Shown here one piece after another: positions 53,419 through 61,911 of a DNA stretch of 64,000 nt (the stretch's first letter is position 1; each line of letters begins with the position of its first letter). This DNA comes from Paenibacillus taihuensis. GTDB lineage: Bacteria; Bacillota; Bacilli; Paenibacillales; Paenibacillaceae. The position numbers and the translations under genes were made by a program. Location: positions 47,492 through 111,491 of the forward strand of contig NZ_QTTN01000021.1 of NCBI RefSeq assembly GCF_003386535.1. The letters run 5' to 3'. The notes beneath the pieces are model-generated. The model ran no database searches and was not told where the DNA came from. It saw nothing but the letters and a program-made list of their open reading frames with translations.

Positions 53419-53883
53419 TCACTCCTTGTGTGGTGGATTCTGGCTGATCTGGTCGTTTAACTTCACAGCTGCGGCAGCGATATATTCAAAGGATTGCACG
53501 AAGCGATCGATTTCACTCTCGCCGAGCTGCTGAAGAAGCTGGTCGAGAATACTCGTATAATTCGTCCGCACCTTCGCGAGCGCTTCCGTACCTCTGTCCG
53601 TCAGCTGAAGCAGCGTCACCCGGCGGTCATTCGCATCGGGAATCCGCGAGACGAACCCGTTCTGTACGAGCCGGTCGAGCATAACCGTAATCGCGCTTGG
53701 CTTCACTTCCATCTGATCGGCGAGCATGGAGGAGGTAGCGCGCTTCTCATCAGCAATGAGTTTCATTAAGAAGCACTGCGGTCCCGTCAATCCATCTTCG
53801 AAGCTGTGGCTGACCATCGCTCCGATCTTCCGGTTCGTTGTCGTGATTGCTTTCTGGAATCGTTCGGCATAGCTGCTAGTCAT
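53419..53883 (-). CDS. MarR family transcriptional regulator
   Basis: Winged-helix repressor of 154 aa with DNA-binding region ATSSMLADQMEVKPSAITVM and the wing PDANDRRVTLLQLTDRG, diagnostic for MarR. ATG 53883 is chosen because aaaggag lies 9 nt upstream; the ATG at 53892 directly abuts that site and is unlikely. Followed by the MFS exporter after 6 nt, a common self-regulated efflux operon. A 13-bp palindrome upstream of the gene could be its operator. Confidence 0.93.
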   Translation of the reverse strand: MTSSYAERFQKAITTTNRKIGAMVSHSFEDGLTGPQCFLMKLIADEKRATSSMLADQMEVKPSAITVMLDRLVQNGFVSRIPDANDRRVTLLQLTDRGTEALAKVRTNYTSILDQLLQQLGESEIDRFVQSFEYIAAAAVKLNDQISQNPPHKE

Positions 53884-53915
53884 TGGACGCATCTCCTTTC
53901 GCGAATAATGATTTC

Positions 53916-53928
53916 ACTATTTAATAGT
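53916..53928. promoter_or_regulatory. candidate MarR operator
   Basis: actatttaatagt is a perfect 13-bp palindrome 33 bp upstream of the MarR start, in an AT-rich stretch, the size and place expected for autoregulation by a MarR dimer. Confidence 0.45.
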
Positions 53929-54072
53929 TAAACAATTTAAGTAAATGATAAAAAAGAACAGCTCATCTGTCAAGAGCCGTCGATTGGAAGCGTGTGAACG
54001 TGCTGAAGCAACATGAGGCGGGGCTCCGCCGTCGTTATTTTGCCCATGTTCATAATAAAAGCGGAGCGGGAC

Positions 54073-54957
54073 TTATTGGCTGTGCGCCTGCAGTCGGTAT
54101 TCGGAGGGCGATAGGCCGAATGTTTTGCGGAATTGCTTGGAGAAGTAGAGCGCATCGGAATAACCGACAGATGAAGCGACTTGGTCGATGGACAGGTGAA
54201 TCTCGCCGTTCAACAGTTCTTTGGCACGCTCCATCCGCACTTTCAGCAGAAACTGCATGGGGGAGATACCCGTCACCTGCTTGAACATTTTGGAGAGATG
54301 GGTTCGATGGTAGCCCAGACTGCGCGCGAGATCTTCAATAGAAATCTGCTGTGCATATTGATAAGAAAGCCAGCGGACGGCCTGCTTGATTTGACGTTCA
54401 ATATCCGGAATTATCGCAAGCGAGTTGAAGGCCAACTTCCCGGCATTGTGTTGACCAAGCTCCTTCAGTAACACGCGAAGCAGACCTTCGGCCTCCAGAT
54501 CGGCTAACTCGGGAAAAGGCGTCTGTTCAAACGTACCCCGAATTTTGCGGTACAGAGACACTAGCGAACGGATGTCATCTGCATGGACGATCGGATTCGC
54601 AGGTGTAATACCGAGGCTGAGCAGCAGATGATCGGCAATATGACCCTTAAAGGCAACCCACATATAATGCCAAGGATCGGCGTCATCGGGGATATAGGTG
54701 AACAGCTCGTCCGGAAAAATAACGAATGTATCGCCCTTCGCGCACATAAAGCGCTGCCCGCTGATCTCGAACATGCCGCGTCCGGAAATCACGGTATGAA
54801 TCAGATAATAGTTATGTACAGCGGGACCGTTCGTAAGCCCAGGCATCGGCTTGCCTTCGCCCGCAAACATGACCGACAGCTCGCCTTGAGCAGGCTGCGT
54901 ATTGTTGACGACGGAGAACTTGTAGTGGTCGGACGTGCGAGCGTTAAGTTTGCTCAT
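54073..54957 (-). CDS. AraC family regulator, likely control of melA
   Basis: Regulator of 294 aa of the MsmR/RafR-like AraC type: cupin sensor (HNYYLIHTVISGRGMFEISG, WHYMWVAFKG) and a double HTH (ISIEDLARSLGYHRTHLSKM, SIDQVASSVGYSDALYFSKQ). Start follows gcgagg. It is divergent from melA with 180 bp between starts; two direct copies of ctacaaat lie there. By family, it probably activates melA in the presence of alpha-galactosides. Confidence 0.9.
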   Translation of the reverse strand: MSKLNARTSDHYKFSVVNNTQPAQGELSVMFAGEGKPMPGLTNGPAVHNYYLIHTVISGRGMFEISGQRFMCAKGDTFVIFPDELFTYIPDDADPWHYMWVAFKGHIADHLLLSLGITPANPIVHADDIRSLVSLYRKIRGTFEQTPFPELADLEAEGLLRVLLKELGQHNAGKLAFNSLAIIPDIERQIKQAVRWLSYQYAQQISIEDLARSLGYHRTHLSKMFKQVTGISPMQFLLKVRMERAKELLNGEIHLSIDQVASSVGYSDALYFSKQFRKTFGLSPSEYRLQAHSQ

Positions 54958-54990
54958 CGCAGAAGAAGCCTCGCTTTCATTACCAGTTTG

Positions 54991-55022
54991 CTACAAATAG
55001 TGTAGTTCAAAAAACTACAAAT
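54991..55022. promoter_or_regulatory. direct repeats, candidate AraC-type binding site upstream of melA
   Basis: ctacaaat occurs at 54991-54998 and 55015-55022 in the same orientation, 24 bp apart, with tgtagtt/aactaca as an inverted pair in between. Tandem spacing near two DNA turns is typical for AraC activators. Confidence 0.5.
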
Positions 55023-55137
55023 GTACATATAAAACATGCATTATATCCTACTCAAACCGTTCATTTATGGCGTATAGTAAGCATTAGGAGAAGACATTAA
55101 TCCGCTTACAATGCGAAACTATTTTGGGAGGATCATC

Positions 55138-56436
55138 ATGCCGAAAATTACGTTTATTGGTGCAGGAAGCACAGTTTTTGCGAAGAATGTTCTAGGTGAC
55201 GTACTACATACGCCAGCACTTCAAGGTTTCGAGATCGCGCTTTTCGATATTAACCCGGAGCGTCTTGCCGACTCTGAAACCATGCTCAATCATATTAAGA
55301 ACACATGCGGAAGCACATGCACGATCACAGCTTACTCCGACCGCAAGGAAGCGCTTCGCGGCGCGAAATACGTGGTCAACGCGATCCAAGTTGGCGGCTA
55401 CGACCCTTGTACAATCACTGATTTCGAAATCCCGAAGAAGTACGGTCTGCGTCAAACCATTGCGGACACAGTCGGCATCGGCGGTATCTTCCGTAACTTA
55501 CGGACAATCCCGGTCATGCTTGATTTTGCCAAAGATATGCAAGAGGTTTGTCCGGATGCGTTGTTCCTGAACTACACGAACCCGATGGCGGTTCTAACAA
55601 ACGTTATGAACACTCACGGCGGCATCCAAACGGTCGGTCTCTGCCACAGCGTTCAAGTGTGCGTCGATCATCTGTTCCATGATCTGGGTATGGAAACAAC
55701 TGGCGTGAAGTCGAAGATCGCCGGTATCAACCATATGGCATGGCTGCTTGAAGTAAGCAAGGATGGCGTTGACCTCTATCCAGAGATCAAGCGCCGCGCT
55801 CGTGAGAGACAGAAAGATAAGCACCATGACATGGTGCGTTACGAGATGATGCTGAACTTCGGTTACTACATTACGGAGTCGTCCGAGCACAACGCCGAGT
55901 ACCACCCGTACTTCATCAAGAAGAACTACCCGGAGCTGATCGAGCGCTTCAACATTCCGCTGGATGAGTATCCGCGCCGCTGCATCGAGCAAATCGACAA
56001 CTGGAAGAAGCTGAAGGCTGAGCTTGTTAACAATCCGGAGCTGCAGCACAAGCGTACGCATGAATATGCATCGTATATCTTCGAAGCGATCGAGTCGAAC
56101 GTACCGTTCAAGATTGGCGGCAACGTGATGAATACAGGCCTTATCACCAACCTGCCGAAAGAAGCTTGCGTCGAAGTATCGTGTCTCGTGGACCGTAACG
56201 GCGTAACGCCGACGTTCGTAGGCGATCTGCCGCCGCAATGCGCAGCGCTGAACCGCACGAACATCAACACGCAGCTGCTCACGATCGAAGCGGCAATTAC
56301 TGGCAAGCGCGAGCATATCTATCATGCTGCAATGCTTGATCCGCATACTAGCGCCGAGCTGTCGATGGACGACATCAGAGCAATGTGCGACGACTTGATC
56401 GAAGCGCATGGCGACTGGCTTCCAGCTTACAAGTAA
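55138..56436 (+). CDS. melA: GH4 alpha-galactosidase (melibiase)
   Basis: NAD- and Mn-dependent alpha-galactosidase of glycoside hydrolase family 4, 432 aa, the same length as B. subtilis MelA and very similar throughout. N-terminal Rossmann motif KITFIGAGSTVFAKNVLGD; metal/catalytic blocks NYTNPMA, GLCHSVQ (Cys-His), AGINHMAWLL and SSEHNAEYHPYF. ATG 55138 follows ttgggagg; an upstream in-frame ATG at 55111 is unlikely. Activity is on cytoplasmic melibiose or other alpha-galactosides. Controlled by the divergent AraC regulator; no transporter is adjacent. Confidence 0.95.
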   Translation: MPKITFIGAGSTVFAKNVLGDVLHTPALQGFEIALFDINPERLADSETMLNHIKNTCGSTCTITAYSDRKEALRGAKYVVNAIQVGGYDPCTITDFEIPKKYGLRQTIADTVGIGGIFRNLRTIPVMLDFAKDMQEVCPDALFLNYTNPMAVLTNVMNTHGGIQTVGLCHSVQVCVDHLFHDLGMETTGVKSKIAGINHMAWLLEVSKDGVDLYPEIKRRARERQKDKHHDMVRYEMMLNFGYYITESSEHNAEYHPYFIKKNYPELIERFNIPLDEYPRRCIEQIDNWKKLKAELVNNPELQHKRTHEYASYIFEAIESNVPFKIGGNVMNTGLITNLPKEACVEVSCLVDRNGVTPTFVGDLPPQCAALNRTNINTQLLTIEAAITGKREHIYHAAMLDPHTSAELSMDDIRAMCDDLIEAHGDWLPAYK

Positions 56437-56450
56437 GCTTTAATGAGAAT

Positions 56451-56508
56451 ACCGCCTAAGCTACCCTGCTGCCCCGTTGCAGTAGCGCTGCTTAGGCGGT
56501 TTTTTTAT
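56451..56508 (+). terminator. terminator after melA
   Basis: accgcctaagc pairs with gcttaggcggt, then seven T residues. Confidence 0.9.
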
Positions 56509-56658
56509 TGGCATGGCTGTTTTCTAAGAGTGGATCCGCGGCTGTCTTGGAGGGGGACTTTGTTGAACCTTGTCCTATTTTGCGCTAAGATGTAGGTACC
56601 TTTTAACAAGAGCATTCATATTCTATTGAAGTCCTGCCAAAACGTTCAAGAAAGCGGT

Positions 56659-57474
56659 GTGTCTGTGCAACAACCGATCGCAATTTTGGATTCTGGCGTA
56701 GGCGGTTTAACAGTCGTCAAGGAAGTTATGCGCCAGCTTCCCCGGGAAAAAATCATGTATTTCGGCGATACTGCACGTACTCCGTACGGTCCGCGGCCCG
56801 CTGAAGAGGTGACTCGGTTTACTAGGCAAATCGTTGAGTATTTGATCCAATACCGTCCCAAAATGATAGTCATTGCCTGCAATACAGCTACAGCCGTCGC
56901 GCTTGAAGATATTCGCTCCCGCGTTGCAATTCCCGTTGTCGGCGTTATTCATCCTGGTGCCCGTGCGGCGAACGGCCGAACGCAGACCGGCATGGTTGGC
57001 GTCATCGGCACGGAGGGTACGGTCCGAAGCGGAGCTTACGAGCAAGCGCTTAAGCAATTATCGCCATCCACACAAGTATATAGTCTGGCATGTCCGCGTT
57101 TCGTGCCGCTGGTAGAGCGGGGCAATTTCCGTTCGAAGGAAACGTTCGATGTCGTGGAATCCTCCTTGCAGCCGCTGAAAGAACGCGCCATTGACACCCT
57201 CATCCTAGGCTGTACGCATTATCCATTCCTCTCGGAGACGATCGCGAGCGTAATGGGCAAGGATGTAGCGCTCATCAGCTCGGCAGATGAGACGGCCAGA
57301 GAGATTAGTACGATCCTGCATGATCGCAACCGATTGACACGGGAAGGGGAGCTGCCTGTGCATCAATTCTTCTGCAGCGGAGATCCCCGGATGTTTCGGA
57401 TGATCGCCCAGGAATGGCTGGGTGAGCAGATTGAACTTACACCTGTCGTGTGGCAGGTTCCGAAGATCGTATAA
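56659..57474 (+). CDS. murI: glutamate racemase
   Basis: Makes D-glutamate for peptidoglycan. About 271 aa with the paired catalytic cysteines in VIACNTATA and ILGCTHYPF, and the start block IAILDSGVGGLTVV. Other family strings: YFGDTARTPYGPR and VVGVIHPGA. The start is taken as GTG 56659 (an in-frame GTG at 56665 and a TTG at 56626 also exist; the ribosome binding site is weak everywhere). Monocistronic, ending in a terminator. Confidence 0.93.
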   Translation: MSVQQPIAILDSGVGGLTVVKEVMRQLPREKIMYFGDTARTPYGPRPAEEVTRFTRQIVEYLIQYRPKMIVIACNTATAVALEDIRSRVAIPVVGVIHPGARAANGRTQTGMVGVIGTEGTVRSGAYEQALKQLSPSTQVYSLACPRFVPLVERGNFRSKETFDVVESSLQPLKERAIDTLILGCTHYPFLSETIASVMGKDVALISSADETAREISTILHDRNRLTREGELPVHQFFCSGDPRMFRMIAQEWLGEQIELTPVVWQVPKIV

Positions 57475-57495
57475 CGCGATTATATGTCTTTAGGC

Positions 57496-57537
57496 AGCCG
57501 TCGTTCTTATCCCAGGATGAGAGCGGCGGCTCTTTTT
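57496..57537 (+). terminator. terminator after murI
   Basis: agccgtcgttct pairs with agagcggcggct (two G-U/mismatch positions) followed by ttttt. Confidence 0.75.
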
Positions 57538-57604
57538 GCGTTTGCTCGGGAGTGTCATGCAGCAGGCTTGAGCGGCATAGCATGTGACTAGAAAGGGTGA
57601 TCAC

Positions 57605-58810
57605 ATGCTACCTTATATCGTCCAGAAAGGCGACACATTGCTGCGCATTGCTCGTACCTATCATGTGAATGCGGCTTCCCTCTTGGCTGCGAATCCTGGC
57701 ATAGCCGCGGATGAACCGTTGGTGCCAGGGCTGCTGCTGCACGTGCCGGCTCAGCATTATTTTACGTATCGGGTACAGTCCGGCGATACGCTGCTGCGTA
57801 TTGCTGCCCGGTTCGCTGTGACGACTTATGCGCTGAAGGCTGCGAACCACCCGCAAGATTTGAAACCGCTTCAAGAAGGGCAGCTGCTGACCATTCCGAA
57901 TACGGGGAATACTCGCGTCGTCGATGCAAGGGCCGAATATGGCCAGCGCGAGCTGCAAAGTAATATCGAGCTGCTGCTCGAGGCCTATCCGTTCTTGCAG
58001 AGTTATTCAATTGGCCATAGCGTGATGGGGAAACCGATTGCTGCGCTTCGTCTTGGGGACGGGCCGGTGAAGGTGCATATGAATGCAGGCATGCATGCGA
58101 ATGAATGGATTACGGCGCCGCTGCTCATGACATTCATTGAAGATCTATGCAAGGCAGCGGCCGCAGGCGAGAAGCTGTGCGGTGTCGAGGTGAGAGCACT
58201 GCTGCGGCGGGTATCGTTATGGGCTGTTCCGCTCGTTAATCCCGATGGCGCCGAGCTCGTGCAGGAGGGACTTTCGCGGGAGCATCCATTCTATAATGAG
58301 CTGCTGCAGTGGAACAATGGCTCTCACCGGTTCCAGAAGTGGAAGGCAAATGTGCGCGGCGTCGATCTGAACGATCAGTTCCCCGCATTCTGGGAGCAGG
58401 AAGCCGAGCGGCGCGATGTGCCAGGTCCCGGACCGCGCGACTATACAGGAGAGAAGCCGCTGTCGGAACCAGAGGCGCAGGCGATTGCCGCGCTGACGCA
58501 GGAGCAGCAATTCGACCTTGTCGTGGCGCTGCACACGCAGGGGCAAGAAATTTATTGGAACTATCGCGGCTACGAGCCTCCAGAGGCGGAAGCGATCGCG
58601 GTGAAGCTGGGCAAAGCAAGCGGCTACAAGCCGATTAAGCTGACCGGCAGCGACGCCGGTTACAAGGATTGGTTCATCCTGCATTATCGCAAGCCTGGCT
58701 TTACGATTGAGGTTGGTTATGGCGTGAATCCACTTCCGGTCGCTTCGTTCCCGGAGCTGTATGATGAAGTGCGTCCGCTTCTGATCGCGGCGTTGGAGGC
58801 TGCCCTCTAG
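57605..58810 (+). CDS. LysM-M14 gamma-D-glutamyl-L-diamino acid endopeptidase (ENP1-like)
   Basis: Peptidoglycan hydrolase of 401 aa that would cut the gamma-D-Glu to diaminopimelate bond in spore or vegetative wall peptides. Two LysM modules (~3-45 PYIVQKGDTLLRIARTYHVN, ~52-95 YRVQSGDTLLRIAARFAVT) precede an M14 carboxypeptidase domain with zinc ligands H and E in GMHANEW, His in VALHTQGQEIYW, and the catalytic Glu in FTIEVGYG. The layout equals endopeptidase I of Lysinibacillus sphaericus. No signal peptide is seen, as in that enzyme, so release may occur in the mother cell. ATG 57605 follows aaagggtg. Confidence 0.9.
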   Translation: MLPYIVQKGDTLLRIARTYHVNAASLLAANPGIAADEPLVPGLLLHVPAQHYFTYRVQSGDTLLRIAARFAVTTYALKAANHPQDLKPLQEGQLLTIPNTGNTRVVDARAEYGQRELQSNIELLLEAYPFLQSYSIGHSVMGKPIAALRLGDGPVKVHMNAGMHANEWITAPLLMTFIEDLCKAAAAGEKLCGVEVRALLRRVSLWAVPLVNPDGAELVQEGLSREHPFYNELLQWNNGSHRFQKWKANVRGVDLNDQFPAFWEQEAERRDVPGPGPRDYTGEKPLSEPEAQAIAALTQEQQFDLVVALHTQGQEIYWNYRGYEPPEAEAIAVKLGKASGYKPIKLTGSDAGYKDWFILHYRKPGFTIEVGYGVNPLPVASFPELYDEVRPLLIAALEAAL

Positions 58811-58850
58811 CTTGTGCTATAATGAGCGCAAGTAGAAGGAGGGCTGCATC

Positions 58851-59090
58851 ATGCGCAAGCTGCTGTCGCTTCGCCACTGGCGGGCGGTGTTTGTCCGGAT
58901 CTTCCGTTTGCTCGCTGCAAAGGAAGTTCGGCTGATAGACAAGCTTCTCTATGTCGTTCCTGTGCTGCTGTACTGGGTATTGCCCGATGTGATGCCGTTC
59001 ATGCCGATTGACGACATCGCGGTTACGATGATTGCGGCAGAGTGGTACACCCGTTATATGGAGCGCAAATACAGCGAGCATTTGAAATAA
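58851..59090 (+). CDS. YkvA/DUF1232 family small membrane protein
   Basis: 79-aa protein with one or two hydrophobic helices (~27-45 and ~58-68) and the DUF1232 core LPDVMPFMPIDDIAV, in which the P-x(1-2)-DD block is the family signature. RBS gaaggaggg. Function of the family is unknown. It follows the endopeptidase gene by 41 bp and may be cotranscribed. Confidence 0.82.
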   Translation: MRKLLSLRHWRAVFVRIFRLLAAKEVRLIDKLLYVVPVLLYWVLPDVMPFMPIDDIAVTMIAAEWYTRYMERKYSEHLK

Positions 59091-59222
59091 GGTGCTGACA
59101 GCGGTTGAACAATGCGCCGCGTTTCTTTACAATAGAGAGATGATGGTTAGACGAGTCGTGCCTTGGCGCTGCTTGCTGAAGCGGGCAATCCGAGGCATCA
59201 TCCATAAGGAGATGAATGGACA

Positions 59223-59525
59223 ATGAGTGTCAAAATCACACGCAATGCCGCGAAGGTGCTTCGTGAAGAGATCGATAAGCCAGAGAACGAAGGCAAGTTT
59301 CTGCGCGTATTTATAACGCATTCGCACGGCGACCATGCCCACTACGGCATGCAAATGGACGAGCCTACCGATAAAGACGAAGTCTTCGAGACGGATAAAG
59401 ACATTAAAGTCATTATTGAGAAGGGTGTAGAACTGCTGGACGGCGTCAGAATTGACTATTTCTATGTGCCTGAAGAAGGCTTCATGATTTCTAACCCGAC
59501 CAAAGGCAACCACGGCGATCATTAA
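59223..59525 (+). CDS. HesB/IscA-like fold protein without cysteines
   Basis: 100-aa protein whose start (VKITRNAAKVLREEI) and middle match the HesB/IscA A-type carrier fold (FIT-x-SHGDHAHYG, GVELLDGVRIDYFYVP). A-type carriers bind [Fe-S] by three cysteines; this protein has none, and the place of the C-terminal CxC reads KGNHGDH. It carries a His-rich patch (HSHGDHAH) instead. It may bind another metal. RBS aaggag before ATG 59223. The next gene starts 24 bp after its stop, a likely operon with the cysteine-containing DUF1450 gene. Confidence 0.7.
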   Translation: MSVKITRNAAKVLREEIDKPENEGKFLRVFITHSHGDHAHYGMQMDEPTDKDEVFETDKDIKVIIEKGVELLDGVRIDYFYVPEEGFMISNPTKGNHGDH

Positions 59526-59549
59526 TTTGTAACGGTTAGGGAGAGAGTC

Positions 59550-59777
59550 ATGTCAAACGATATTCGCATTTGCGACAAATGCAAACATATCAAAGTGAAA
59601 ACGATGGTGCCGAAGCTGGAGCAGATGGCGCCTGACACGGAGATCAAAGTGGCGTGCAAGTCTTATTGCGGCCCGTGCTCGCGTTTCGCTTTCATCTTCA
59701 TCAACGGCCGCTACATCACAGCGCCGACTGAGGACGAAGTCATCGAGAAGGCAAGCAAGTATGTGAAGAAGAAATAG
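59550..59777 (+). CDS. DUF1450 family small cysteine-rich protein
   Basis: 75-aa cytoplasmic protein with C-x2-C-K-H at the start (ICDKCKHI) and CKSYCGPCSRFAFIFINGRY, the pattern of DUF1450 (YuzB-like). Its five cysteines suggest metal or Fe-S binding; function unknown. RBS gggagag. Cotranscription with the HesB-like gene is likely from the 24-bp gap. Confidence 0.85.
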   Translation: MSNDIRICDKCKHIKVKTMVPKLEQMAPDTEIKVACKSYCGPCSRFAFIFINGRYITAPTEDEVIEKASKYVKKK

Positions 59778-59808
59778 ACGCGTAAGTGAAAAGAGAAAGA
59801 GAAAGAGA

Positions 59809-59867
59809 AAGAGACTAACCTGCCTGGTCATCCGAAGGGATGATGGGCGGAGCTAGTCTCTTTTTTT
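59809..59867. terminator. terminator with adjacent gaaaga tandem repeat
   Basis: agagactaac...tcatcc pairs with ggatga...gctagtctct, followed by seven T residues. About four tandem copies of gaaaga lie directly before it (59791-59812). Confidence 0.85.
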
Positions 59868-59885
59868 GTTGCGCGGTTTAGACGG

Positions 59886-61889
59886 CTAATGCAGCTGAAG
59901 CACAAGGTTATATTCAACGACAAGGTCGGAAGCTTCCAGCTCTTTGCGCGCTTCCTGAGCACCGGTGTGGCAGACACTCTGGTCGGTTAGCTGCGCATGC
60001 TTCGTTCCGGTAGCCCCCGTACCCGTGATCGAGTAGCATTTGCTATGCTCAGGCAGTCCGTCTTCGGCTGGCAGGTAGAGTACGCTGCCGTCCGTATAAG
60101 CGCCGCTTCGGAACACCACTTTCTTATCTGCTCTCGGTGGAGCGGCTGTAATAAGCGGTGTGCCGATCATGACTTTGTCACTGCTTGCAATGCCGAGCAG
60201 GTGTAGAATCGTTGGCGTTATGTCGAGCTGCCCGCCAGGCTGCTCATAGGTTCCGGCACGGGCATCGTCCGGTAAATGAACGATCAACGGTACCCCTTTG
60301 AGAATGCGGAAACGCTCGGTTTCATCCAAGGACTGGCCAAGCAAGGACTCGAACGGCTTCCAATCCGAGATCGAATTGTCGTGATCCCCATAGAAGAGGA
60401 AGATCGACTTGTCCCATAGTCCCGCCTGCTTCAACGCATCTATCATCGTGCCAAGCGATGCATCGACATAGTGAACCGCTTCAAGATAATCGCCGAACAT
60501 CGTCCCTTTGAACTGCTTCGTATCCAGCGTCTGCGCGGATTGCGGCAGCTTGTAAGGATGATGGCTCGATAGCGAGATCATGAAAGAGTAGAAGGGCTCC
60601 TTCTCTTGCGTCATCTTCTGCACGGACTGCTGGAAGAAGGACTTGTCTCCGAGCGACCAGCCGATCGGCTCGTTCATCGTGAAATCTTTCTTGCTGTAAA
60701 ATTTCTCATACCCCAGCTGATCATACATCATGTTGCGATTCCAGAAGCCACCGTCATACGCATGGAATGCGGCTGCGGTATATCCGTTGTCTCTCAGTGT
60801 TTGCGGCATGCTGTCATACTGATGCTGTGCATACCGGATAAACACGGAGCCAGTCGGCAACGGCTGCAGGGATACATTGGCCGCCAGATCGGCATCGGAC
60901 GTGCGTCCTTGCGCAGTCTGGTGGTAGAAGTTTGGAAAATAAAGCGATGACTCCAGCAGCTTATTCATATTCGGTGTAATTGGGACGCCGCCGATGGAGC
61001 TGTTGATGACGAAGTTTTGGAACGCCTCGAGCTGAATCATAATGACGTTCTTGCCTTTGTACTTGCCGAATAATGCGTCGGACTCCAGTTGCCCCCGCAC
61101 TTCGCCCCGAGTCTGGAACCACTGCTTGGCCTCGGTTTCTTGCTCGGCGGTAACGGTGCTGTTATGCAGCCAATGCTCATTCGCATAACGGTACAGGTCG
61201 TAGCCGTGAAAGCCGAGAACGCCGGTAACGTTATACAGCGACAGGTTCCACCAGTTGCCTGTGAACAGTTCAGCTGCCCATGTTTGTTTAGCCTTATGGA
61301 CAGGTACATAAACGAGCATGAAGCCGATTAAGAAGACAATTATCGATGCTGCGAGTCTTCGAAGTGCAATCGTCATCCAGCGCGGTTTGTTGAACGACAA
61401 CTCTGCGGAGCGGGTGCGATTTCTGCGTGCTCGTATGATTGTGTAGATGAAGAGTGGCAGGAGCAGCAGCCAGTCGGCGAAGAACCACAGATCTCTTGGG
61501 CTTAATAGTGAATCGATGCTCTCTCCAAGAGCGCCAACTTGCCCGGCTTGCATGAGCACAGGGACGGTTATTAGATCCTGGAAGTAGCGAAAATAGATCA
61601 GATCCGCGTATACGATTGCTGTCAGCAGCACATCGAGTATGATGAGGGCGAGTAGCCGTCCGCGAGCTGGCAGCCACAGCGTCCAGAAGGAAATGACGAT
61701 TAATGTGCCGGCTGCGGTCATCCAGTCATCGCGAACCATTGCCATGTTTGGGACATGGATAATGCGGTCGAACAAGTTCAGCTTCAGGAGCATGATGGCG
61801 ACGAACAGGATGAAGTCCAGCCGTTGAAGTAGAGCAATGAGAAAAAACGGCGCCTGCCGGCGCCGCGAATAGTGAAATGGTACAGCCAT
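59886..61889 (-). CDS. LTA synthase family membrane sulfatase-fold protein
   Basis: Makes or modifies lipoteichoic-acid-type glycerol-phosphate polymers at the outer membrane face; 667 aa. Five N-terminal membrane helices (~15-190) are followed by an extracellular alkaline-phosphatase-fold domain: KNVIMIQLEAFQNFV (metal Glu), the catalytic Thr in QGRTSDAD, SHHPYKLP and FYGDHDNS (metal D/H). These match LtaS. The start is ATG 61889 with agagagg; the longer frame reaches into the neighbouring gene and is not used. Primary LtaS versus a paralog cannot be decided. Confidence 0.92.
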   Translation of the reverse strand: MAVPFHYSRRRQAPFFLIALLQRLDFILFVAIMLLKLNLFDRIIHVPNMAMVRDDWMTAAGTLIVISFWTLWLPARGRLLALIILDVLLTAIVYADLIYFRYFQDLITVPVLMQAGQVGALGESIDSLLSPRDLWFFADWLLLLPLFIYTIIRARRNRTRSAELSFNKPRWMTIALRRLAASIIVFLIGFMLVYVPVHKAKQTWAAELFTGNWWNLSLYNVTGVLGFHGYDLYRYANEHWLHNSTVTAEQETEAKQWFQTRGEVRGQLESDALFGKYKGKNVIMIQLEAFQNFVINSSIGGVPITPNMNKLLESSLYFPNFYHQTAQGRTSDADLAANVSLQPLPTGSVFIRYAQHQYDSMPQTLRDNGYTAAAFHAYDGGFWNRNMMYDQLGYEKFYSKKDFTMNEPIGWSLGDKSFFQQSVQKMTQEKEPFYSFMISLSSHHPYKLPQSAQTLDTKQFKGTMFGDYLEAVHYVDASLGTMIDALKQAGLWDKSIFLFYGDHDNSISDWKPFESLLGQSLDETERFRILKGVPLIVHLPDDARAGTYEQPGGQLDITPTILHLLGIASSDKVMIGTPLITAAPPRADKKVVFRSGAYTDGSVLYLPAEDGLPEHSKCYSITGTGATGTKHAQLTDQSVCHTGAQEARKELEASDLVVEYNLVLQLH

Positions 61890-61911
61890 TTTCGTGTAAT
61901 CCTCTCTTACG

